Part shown: positions 1-9,045 of the stretch, one piece after another
Layout: each line of letters opens with the position of its first letter
How positions within the stretch are numbered: the first letter of the stretch is position 1
Origin: Seriola aureovittata
Lineage: Eukaryota > Chordata > Actinopteri > Carangiformes > Carangidae
Length of the DNA stretch: 64,000 nucleotides
Direction: 5' to 3'
Assembly (NCBI RefSeq): GCF_021018895.1
Contig: NC_079386.1
Coordinates: 2,709,835-2,773,834, forward strand
The notes under the pieces: model-generated
What the model was told of the DNA's origin: nothing
Seen by the model: the letters and a program-made list of their open reading frames with translations, nothing else
Database searches by the model: none
Position numbers and translations under genes: made by a program

Positions 1-419
1 AAAGTTATGGTCTGTAACTTTTCTTCATTTTAATGTCCAAAAAAAAACTATGTTATATTATATATAACGACCTATGTTATAAATGTTGTTGAGTTGTGTT
101 CTTACATTGTTACAATGTTTCCATCAATTTCCAAACCATAGTAACGGTCCGTTGCATTTGGTCACCTGGCAGTGACGTCATATCATCTTTGAGCACGTGT
201 CAGTGTTGTGTTTGTCTTACAGAAGTTCAAAATTTAGTTTTATCTAGTTGTGCGCCTCATTTTTACTTTTCAGTTTTTATTCATTTATTTCTGGTGAACA
301 ATTTGTTATTTAGTCATGTTGACAAAAACAAAGGAGCATGTACACATACACATGTACAGACATGGGGACCTGAGAATTGCCATTTAGGAAACACAGTAAG
401 CGGCAACATGGAATCTCCT
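1..419. other. Left-edge non-coding DNA
   Basis: I see no exon or repeat that I recognise here. Open frames are short and have no family resemblance. It lies upstream of the first recognisable LINE codons and is probably intron or 5' flank of trappc14. Confidence 0.5.
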
Positions 420-424
420 TATTG

Positions 425-1935
425 AGAATTTCAGATAGTGAAGTAAATAACTTGTAACCAGAAATAGGCATTATGGCAGGGTGCACGATTTCTCCATTGG
501 CATTCACAATGGCGATGGAGGTAATCATTAGAGATTCTAAGTGGGTTGTAGGTGGAGAGAGGCGGCAGGATGGGATGCGCCTTACACCAATTAGGGCCTA
601 CATGGATGACATGACGTGGATAACTACAACGGTGCCATGTATGAAAAGAGTACTTGAGAGACTTTATAAAAACTTAAAGTGGGCTAGTATGAAAATCAAG
701 CCTAGTAAGTCTAGAAGTATCTCAATAAGCAGAGGGAAGTTAAGTGATAGGAAGTTTGTAATAGATGAAGAGGAAATTCCAATAATTAGGGAAAAATCAG
801 TAAAGAGTCTAGGTAGGTGGTACAGGGCAGACTTGAATGACGGAGAACAGGTAGTGCAGTTTCGGAAGGATGTTGCTGAGGGACTGGATAGAATAGATAA
901 ATCAGGGCTGCCAGGAAAGTTGAAACTGTGGTGTCTGCAGTTTGGGTTATTTCCCAGGCTGATGTGGCCACTGTCTGTATATGAGATTCCAATATCCACT
1001 GCGGAAAAAATGAAGATTATGGAAATTATGGAAATAAGTTAGCTTTTACATTAGGAAGTGGCTAGGTGTTCCTAGATGTTTAAGCACAGTGGCACTGTAT
1101 GGGAAAGGCATACTTCAGCTCCCAGTAACTAGTCTACTGGAGGAGTTTAAATGTACCAAGGTTAGGACAGAGCTCCTGTTATCTGGGAGCAAAGATGCGG
1201 CAGTTAGTAAGGTGGTTCCAAACCCAATCAAGGGGAGAAAGTGGAATCCAAGAATCGCAGTGCAGGAGGCAGAAGCAACGCTTAGGCATACAGAGATTGT
1301 GCGTAATGTTCAAATAGGCCGGGGAGGCTTGGGGCTTGGCCCAAGCAAACCGGTGTGGAGTAGAGCAGGTCCCAAGGAGAAGACAAAAGCTAGTCGTGGA
1401 GCAGGTTCGTAGACAGGAGGAATTATTAAGGGGTGCTAAGGCAGTGGCCCAGGCTAAGCAGGGACAGTGGGTGAATTGGGAAGGTGTAGACAAGAAAAAG
1501 CTTAGCTGGAAAGAACTCTGGAGCATGGAGGAAAGTAGTATTAGATTCTTGATAGGGGCAACTTATGATGTACTGCCAACTCCCCAGAACCTAAAACTCT
1601 GGGTAAATGGAGACCCACTATGTTCATTGTGTTCAGGTACTGCAACTTTAAAGCACATTCTGTCAGGGTGTAACGTTAGTCTGTCGCAAGGCAGGTATAC
1701 GTGGCGACATAACCAGGTTCTAAAAAGCTTAGCTGCAGGAATTGAAGAGTTACGGAGGCAGGCAAATTTAGGAGGACCTAAAACAAAGAAAGTTGCAATC
1801 AAGTTTGTTCAAGAGGGAGAGAAAGTTGGTAAGACAACAAGAAGGCAAGGCAGCTTAGAAGGTGCTTGTGATTGGGAAATGCAGGTAGATTTAGGAGGAA
1901 AGCTTCTTGTTCCCCAGGAAATAGCAATTACAAAG
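425..1935 (+). pseudogene. LINE reverse transcriptase remnant, frameshifted
   Basis: Three overlapping frames carry one broken RT. The first (to about 1035) has AGCTISPLAF, AYMDDMT and the KSRS and KSLGRW segments. The second (about 1041-1390) has IRKWLGVPRC and the GRKWNP segment. The third (about 1390-1935) has the basic linker and the knuckle C-x2-C-x7-H-x4-C at 1621-1671. The first shift follows a short tandem duplication of ATTATGGAAA near 1017-1036. The second lies near 1385-1395. An in-frame TAA at 455 precedes the first segment. The third frame runs cleanly into the hAT insertion point. Transposition activity is not expected from this copy. Confidence 0.8.
1928..1935. repeat. hAT target-site duplication, left copy (TTACAAAG)
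   Basis: The 8 bp TTACAAAG directly precede the TAGGGTTG terminus. The same 8 bp follow the right terminus at 2754-2761. Eight-base duplications are the rule for hAT transposons. Confidence 0.92.
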
Positions 1936-2753
1936 TAGGGTTGCACGGTATACCGCGATACTAGAGTTTTGAAAACGGTACTATACCGGCATTTAAAAAC
2001 AAACGGTACTTTTATTTCATTTTATTGAATGCAAATGAATTGGTAAATTGGAGCCTGTCTCTTTAAGCACAGCGAGGCCAGCGAGTGTGACGTAGTTGCC
2101 CGAGAGGATTTAAGCCGCGTCCCACGCGCACTCGCATGCTTAGACTGAGGAGGAAAGAGGAACGACAAGTCGCGTCTTAGACAGACGGAGCGGGTTGAAG
2201 AAAATACCGTAGATAGAGATGGCAGCTGCAGAAAAGCCCGTACTTGTGGTCAAAATGGGGGCCCGAAGTTCGGTGTGGAAATATTTCGGGTTCAAACCGA
2301 ACGATAAAGGCGAGCCACTGAACCCAGAGGCACCGCAGTGCAAGCGGTGCTACAAAGTGTGTCTCGCAGAAGGAGCCAACACTTCAAACCTGTCGAAACA
2401 TTTAAAGGACAACCATGCGGACTTGTTCCGAGACTTCAGTCAAGAACGACAGGTGATAATGTTGTTCACCTGTTCACTGCACTGTAATGTCAATGAAAGA
2501 AGTACAAAGCCCCTCCCAGCCCAGTAGTAAACCTACAGTAGCCTGCAAACAGAGAGCTAAAACATGTCCATGGTTAATAAATACATTAAAAAATATATTT
2601 TTTTAAAATTAAATTACATTCTTTAAATATTTAAATAACCCATTAAGGCAATACATAATATAATGAAATATTTTTTACAAAAAGTATCGAAAAGTATCGA
2701 AATACATATTGGTATCGGTATCGAAACAGAAATTTGGTATCGTGACAACCCTA
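1936..2753 (+). mobile_element. Internally deleted hAT transposon inserted in the LINE
   Basis: The 818-bp element begins TAGGGTTGCACGG and ends CGTGACAACCCTA, so the termini are short inverted repeats (TAGGGTTG). It is flanked by identical 8-bp duplications. It contains the 5' end of a BED-finger transposase gene and then AT-rich DNA, with no catalytic RNase H-like hAT core, so it is non-autonomous. Removing the element plus one duplication (826 bp) joins the LINE codon starting at 1933 to the codon starting at 2762 in the same frame. The insertion therefore post-dates an intact C-terminal LINE frame. Sub-terminal repeats of GTATCG-type sequence lie near the right end. Confidence 0.92.
2219..2527 (+). 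pseudogene. BED zinc finger, N-terminal fragment of hAT (ZBED-like) transposase
   Basis: The frame opens MAAAEKPVLVV and carries a BED-type finger: an SSVWKYFGF segment, CKRC (C-x2-C), NLSKHLKDNH (H-x4-H spacing) and then DLF. BED fingers bind DNA in hAT transposases and their domesticated relatives. A GTGATA donor-like site follows the ERQ codons, so the normal protein probably spliced to a downstream exon that has been deleted. What follows to the stop looks like read-through. The start is the first ATG in good context 5' of the finger. Confidence 0.75.
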
Positions 2754-2761
2754 TTACAAAG
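2754..2761. repeat. hAT target-site duplication, right copy (TTACAAAG)
   Basis: Identical to 1928-1935. The LINE reading frame resumes immediately after it. Confidence 0.92.
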
Positions 2762-3118
2762 CTAAGGCCTGATATAGTCTTGTGGTCTAGGAGTAGAGTG
2801 AAAGTATATTTCATAGAGCTGACTGTTCCGTGGGAGGCCTTAGTTGAGGAAGCATATGAAAGGAAAAAGCTCAGGTATGCAGAGTTAGGGGCAGAAGCAG
2901 AGCAGCGAGGATGGAAAGTTAGGATTTGTCCAGTGGAAGTAGGATGTAGAGGATTTGTAGCAAGGTCTGTTGTCTCTTTGGTAAGGGAGTTAGGAGCAAG
3001 TGGACAGAGTGTGAGGAAAATTGTAAAGGACATGTCAGATGAGGCAGCAAGATCCAGTCAGTGGATTTGGATGAGAAGGAGTAATGGCAGCTGGGGGCCC
3101 AGCAGGGGTAGCACTTAG
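2762..3118 (+). pseudogene. LINE C-terminal restriction-like endonuclease domain
   Basis: The frame begins LRPDIVLWS and continues to VYFIELTVPWE, then a helical EEAYERKKLRY segment. PD...ELT is the PD-(D/E)XK nuclease signature found at the C-terminus of RLE-type LINEs, where it nicks the target site. It is the in-frame continuation of the 1390-1935 segment once the hAT element is removed. The frame ends at 3118. A neighbouring frame offers a short basic tail (RKKSRKRKCF), so the end may be frameshifted. Confidence 0.8.
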
Positions 3119-3707
3119 GATAGACAGACTCTTAGGAGAAGCAAGGAAGAAATCCAGGAAGAGGAAGTGTTTTTAAGTGGGGGTGTGGCCTGTGTGAGCC
3201 TCTTTGAGGCCATGCGGTTAGTCCAGGTGAGGTGGCCTGTATTGTTTGCTTGTATTGAATTGGTTTGTAGTGTGTCTTTGGCTGTTTAGGTGTTTGTTTG
3301 ATGTCTTGGAGAGTGGGGGAGTAGGGGTTGGTAGAGCACAGCCTAACCCGGCGGGGGAGAGTTTAGCTCAAAAGGCATCTCTCCTTGACTCTACCTCCCT
3401 CATTCAAAATGGCCGCCACTTTCTCCAACTGTTTAGGGGAGTTTGCTTGCTGAATCTGCTTAATCTGCTAGTGTGTTTTGTCAGAGTTGATGATGGTGTT
3501 GTTTGTGGAAAATATTGGTGGTGTGAGGAGCAGTGATGGCTGGCATTAGGGGAGTGACTCTGGGACGCCAGTGATCACTGTCTAGCCTCCTGGAGGTGTC
3601 GTGGGACCAACTAGACGAAACACTGGTGAAAGGAGGTTCCCACCTGATGACCCCAAAGACATGTTAGTTATCACTGCTCATTAGTCTGTATAGCTAAATT
3701 AATAGTT
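3119..3707 (+). other. LINE 3' untranslated tail
   Basis: No open frame resembles a protein. The block around 3541-3670 (GGGACGCCAGTGATCACTG and the following GGAGGTTCCCACCTGATG) has the look of a conserved LINE tail seen in many fish copies, from memory. There is no poly(A) tract at the end. The boundary is approximate. Confidence 0.5.
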
Positions 3708-5553
3708 ATCATAGGACATGTTAAGCTTAGGGAGCTATTCACTGAGTCTGGTCCATTTTTCTGTAGCACAAGCTTCTTGTGTTTATCATAAATTCAAAAG
3801 GACTGAACCTCAGAGAGTCCCAAGATCATAAGTGTTAAAGTACATATAGTATAGTATAGTATACACTGACATGAAGGAGATGGAACAAACTTATGCCGAT
3901 GTCTAATTATAGGTGTTAAATAAGTTCTAAGCACAAATCTTAAGTGAATGGTTTGGTGGTTTTGAGGCTTGTGTAATATTCCTCCAGTCATTTTGCCAGG
4001 TTGTTTGTATTGCAAAAGGTTTATAGGAACTTTTCATTGTCTGGGAATACATTGCAGTTGACGTAGTTCCCTTGGATTTGTTGGTATTGTACAGCTGCTT
4101 TGTGATATCATGTTTGGAAAGTTCAGAATTCCATGGAACTTTGTACGTTTTTAAGGCAGAACACAGCTGCAGGTAAAGATTTTAGATCTTGGTTGTTTTC
4201 CATTTTTGAACCAGGTGAAGGATTTTTGTCATTGGGCATCTGGATCTTTAGTTATCAGACAAAAAGAGCTGAATAAATGTTAGATAGCTCAGCTCCCAAC
4301 CGTTTGAGATGTCCTGTGTCAGCAGAACTGTGTTGGAGAAACACTGATTTTTAAAGTGAAACTGTTTTGTTATTGTTATTCAGTGTTTTTACTGGTTAGA
4401 ATCAGCTGGTCTGTTTGTTGTGGAGAGGAGGAGATCTCTGGATAATTCAGCAGGTAAAAACCTGCTGAACCACTGACACTGAAGGAATCAAAACCAGTAG
4501 AAGCTGACTGCAATGGTGGTGAAGACAACAACTCCCACACGAATTCACAACATCACCAAACTCCATCTTTTGTTACTGTTTAGATACATATTGCATTTTT
4601 TAACTACAAACTCATCGTCACCATACTTTCTACTGGCCCACCTGCAGGGTGACAGGAAGTTCCTGTGTCGATGAGAAACCAAACCACAGTCATTTATACA
4701 CTTCCTCTGCACACTGACCCTGCTCTTTGTTCTTCTGTGTTATTTGATTCTCTCTGATACAAGTGCCTGCGACCTCTGTTATGTAATCTTTCTGCTCCAG
4801 TTGTGTCCAGACTTGAAAGTGTAGTCATGCCTTCAGGGACTCAAACCCAGCTCCAGTGCTGTCTGCCTGCCAGACTGCAGACATCACACATGATACTGAC
4901 AGGCTGCTGCAGCTTTACACACTGATTCCGCTCTGACCTCTTCTACAAAAGCCTTTCCTCTCACACAGTTAGTGACAGTTCGTATAAACACAACGAGGCT
5001 GTAAAAGCGGACTGGTGGGTAGATCGGTTTTCATGTTCAACATGATGATGTTTAACGTCCCAGACAACCTCTTTAGACGCTTGTTAGAAACAAGATGTAA
5101 AAGCTTAAAGAAATCCGGACTGGAGTATTTACTGATATATTTTACGTTCTGAAATGAAAGGTGAAAATGTATTGAGCTTGTGTTAACCACAGACCTTATT
5201 TCACTCATCTAACCAAACATGCATTCAAATTCAAAGAATTTCCAGGTTTGTGGACTCATTCCTTCCACAATCTGCAGCTCTGTGAGCAGTGGTCAGTGCC
5301 CCCCTCTCTGTCTCATCAGATCATGTCTTACCGTCTGTTTCTCAGTGTGTAAACAGTGATGTCATTGCTCCTCCTGTTATTAGTCGCTTGTCTCTTCCTG
5401 TGTTTCGACTCCTGTTCCTTCTCCATTGAACTCTGTATTTTCTGTCTGACCCATTTAATCCACTTCATCATAATTACCTGTCTGCCAATTAATTTCACAG
5501 TCTGTGAAGCTCTCTGTCTGTAATGACATTGTGTCCTCTGTGTCCCCCTGCAG
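3708..5553 (+). other. Intron or 5' flank of trappc14, nothing recognised
   Basis: About 1.85 kb of ordinary AT-moderate sequence without a coding exon that I can support. It ends in a polypyrimidine stretch and CAG acceptor at 5551-5553. I looked for the trappc14 N-terminal exon here and did not find it. Confidence 0.6.
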
Positions 5554-5637
5554 TCTGTTCTGGTGCAGGACAACCAGATCATCTTCTGTCTCACCGTCTC
5601 TCTGGACAAGCTGCCAGTCAACACACTCAAAGCCAAG
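5554..5637 (+). CDS. trappc14: trappc14 coding exon (first visible)
   Basis: 28 codons in phase 0, with LTVSLDKLP as the diagnostic motif. It follows ccctgcag and is followed by gtcagc. In human TRAPPC14 this segment follows the Gly-rich variable N-terminal part. Confidence 0.9.
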
Positions 5638-6005
5638 GTCAGCCTCTGCACTGTGACAACAAGGGTTGGAGGATAGGAGCGTGTACACTGAGAGACCATA
5701 TAAATACTGTGGCACCTGACCTGTTGGTATCTGTGGTTGTATTAGACTGTTGTGGGAGTACGACTGTTTCATGACTGTTGTATTTTCAGTTTATCTGACA
5801 TTTAATTCACTGGATTATGTTGTCGATCACTTCATCTGCAACTCTGTTCTCATTGAATGGATGTCTGAAATCTGGATCACGATCATAATCTGAAGTCACA
5901 TGATTCAAACTGTGAACATCCACTACAGTAAAATCATGGACACCAGTACACAGCTAAGGGTTGTGTGATCAATCAGAATAAGTAGCCGCTAATGAACTGA
6001 AGTCT

Positions 6006-6059
<54 letters not shown>

Positions 6060-6953
6060 GCGCGTGCGTGTGCGTGTGTGTGTGTGTCAGATCATAGTGA
6101 CTGTTTGGAGGCAGGAGGAGGAGAAGGTGGAGGTGAGGGAACATGGCTACCTGACTCTTCTGCAGCTCAGAAGTCCAACACACACCTTCAGACAGGACCT
6201 GAACACCTTCAAGGCACAAGGTACACACACTTACATACACACCAGACAAGAGTTGAGTGGAAGGTTTAACTTACCTGTGTTCTTTAAACTTACCAGCTTT
6301 AACTTACAGAAACCAGTCCTAATAGATTTTAGGTTTACAGTGACTGCTGACCAGCTGTAGTGATGTACACTGTTGTCTCTGGAGCTGAACGTTACGCAGA
6401 CATTGTCTAATTATTTATCAGATAGTGTGACTGTGATGAGTCAGGACTTTTGTTATATGAATATTTGAATGTCATTTTTACTGTAAAACATAAAAAACGA
6501 CGATGATGTGATGTTTGTTGTGTCTGAACCAAACCAGCTACTTCCCTCTCACGTGTAGAACGCCTGATTATGACACACTTTACCTTCGACAAGCTGAGTT
6601 TGACCTCCTGTGATTTGGATGTTGCACTTGGCCACGCTGTGATTTTAGATCATGTTTTATTAACTGTTCATTCGTGGCTGTGTCTGTGTGTTGTCTCCAT
6701 TCCCAGTCAACACCACCCTGAACGTTCTTCCACCTCCCTCTGTCCAGTGTCAGCAGATCACCGTCTCTGGGAAACACCTGACCGTTCTCAAAGGTAAAGC
6801 AGCAGCTCGCTCACTAATAACATGAAATACGGCTCTGTTCTGTGGAAGAGTCTCCGTGATACCATGACTGTGACAGTGAAACTGAAGCAGCCAAAACGGA
6901 AATCACTCACCATTCATCTGGTTCATTAATGTTGTTGTGTTGTTCATGCTGAC

Positions 6954-6984
<31 letters not shown>

Positions 6985-8043
6985 ATGAAGATGATGGTTG
7001 TCTCTCCTTAGTGTTGAACCTCAGTTCTCAGGAGGAGGTGTGTGTCAGAGATGTGAAGATCCTCCCTAACTATAACTCCTCCTACCTCCCCATGATGCCA
7101 GATGGGTCAGTTCTCATTGTCGATAATGTCTGGTAAGTACATGCACTGACTCTCAGGTAAAAGAAATCAGTTGATCCAGTGGGTGGGTGGGGGGGGGCTT
7201 TGAGTAAAGGGACATATGCAAAGACTAAAGTGAGGATGCTCTGGAGTATAATTGATGGATTGTTGTTAAATTTAGTTCAGATATTAACACCCCCCCCCCC
7301 CCAACCACCACCACCACACCCCTCCTTCCCTTGCCTGGATTGTTCTCTTCTTGTTCACCTCTTTGTTTCCACTTCCCACTAAAGCCACCAATCAGCTGAG
7401 GTGACCATGGCTTCATTCTATCGGATGGACAGCGAGTCATCACGTTTACCCAGCAGGCTCAGTGCCCTGGAGGAGCAGAACTTCCTGTTCCAGCTGCAGC
7501 TACAAAACAAAGCAGAGGAGGACTCCAGTGAGGTGAGAAGACGTGATGAAGGCCACGTCAGCTGCCTTCATCTCTCTCCTATTTCATGTGTAAAAAAAAA
7601 AAAAAATCAAAGAACTAGAGAATCAAAAACCTTTTAAAGCTAGAATTCCTAATGATTATATCTCAAGCATGTGGCTGGTGTTATTCTGTATTTTTCTTCT
7701 CGAAGACCAAAAAAGACTAAAACTGTCAGACTGTGTCAGTCCCCTCCAGCTCTCTGACCTCTCCACCCTGTCTGTGATCTCACACTCAAAGCCACTGGTT
7801 CCTACTCAAGAGGAAACTTTTTAAAACAAGACTAGGTCAAAACCTGGTTTATGTCTGGACCTCCTCTGATTTTATAACTGTGATGTCGTCTGACAAAATC
7901 ACCAAACACATAAGTGAAAGACAAAGACTGAGCTGTGATTTCAGCTGGATTTACTGTCACATGGTCACTCAAGGAGAAAGTTAGAAGAGACTCAATATCT
8001 TTCTTTTTTTTAAGTTATTTTTTCAGGCTTTTGCCTTTATTAC

Positions 8044-8084
<41 letters not shown>

Positions 8085-8985
8085 GACATGCAGCAAAGGG
8101 CCACAGGGACCTTAGACAGCCTCTCTCTTATTCTGTCTCTCTCACGGAGCGCAGCCTCCGTCTGGATCCACAATAGTTTAGTCTTTATTTACTTCAACTC
8201 CAGAACGCAACAGACTTTTATTAGATGCAAGTCTTTATGTCTGACTCCCTCTGTTTGATATGTAGAGTTGGTCATAGTCGTTAGTACGAAGCCTCGTTAG
8301 TGATGACTTCTCTCTCTCCCTCCCTCTCTCCTGCTCTCTCTGTTCTGTGTGTCTTATGTTTGGTTATTCCTCTGCCTCCTTTAGTAATAATGATACATGT
8401 GATGAAGGTATTTTATTTGCTGTAATGGAGGCGAGGCTCAGTGTATAGGAAGTGCTCTTCCTCTTCCCTGCTGTTCCCGAGCAGCCGGGAAACCAGAGCG
8501 GCTCAGTAGACTGCTTTAATAGATCCTGTTTGCACCAGAAACAGTCAGTCAGGGTCATTCTAGATTATAGGGCTGACCCTGCTGTTGCGGTCCAGCCAAA
8601 AAAAGAAGAACTCTCAGTAATGAAACAGCTGCTCTCTGTGGTTTTTAACAGATGTTTCTTAAACAGGAGGAAACTGTGACTTTGTTGGGGACTGTTTTCA
8701 GTAGCAGATTAATCCATATTTGGCGCTGTAGTGTTTGTGGCAGCAGGACGGTGTGTGTGTGAGTCAAATCAAAGTACAGTGTGTGTTCATGGTGATGAGG
8801 GAACATGTGTGTGTTTCACTGATGTGATTTAACATTGTGGAAACAGAAGACCAGGCTTTGATACACAGACTGTTTTTTAGTAGTCATTTAGTGTTTGATC
8901 TGTACATGAGGTTTATTGACAATAAAAATAAAGAATATCACCAGACCTGTCGTTAAAGGATTAAATCATGTGTTGTAATGACTTC

Positions 8986-9045
<60 letters not shown>

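Larger units (their letters stand above)
420..3707 (+). mobile_element. 5'-truncated non-LTR retrotransposon (LINE) with restriction-like endonuclease
   Basis: The element reads on the + strand. It starts inside the reverse transcriptase, just before the AGCTISPLAF segment, and continues through the YMDD catalytic box (599-610), thumb, a CCHC zinc knuckle (1621-1671) and a C-terminal PD-(D/E)XK-type endonuclease (from about 2762) to a 3' UTR. The order RT, CCHC, endonuclease at the C-terminus is the known layout of RLE-type LINEs such as R2 relatives. The exact clade is not assigned. The 5' part of the ORF is absent, as is usual after incomplete target-primed reverse transcription. Small frameshifts and a stop at 455 make the copy dead, and a hAT transposon sits inside it at 1936-2753. 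The 3' boundary near 3707 is an estimate from remembered similarity of the tail. Confidence 0.8.

Noticed and set aside
96..425. 109-codon frame at the left edge
   Set aside because: Begins at GTG, has no recognisable motif, and overlaps the LINE remnant in another frame.
6010..6360. Cys/Val-rich frames over TG microsatellites (also 8978-9181, 22750-23045, 35472-35729)
   Set aside because: Translations of simple repeats.
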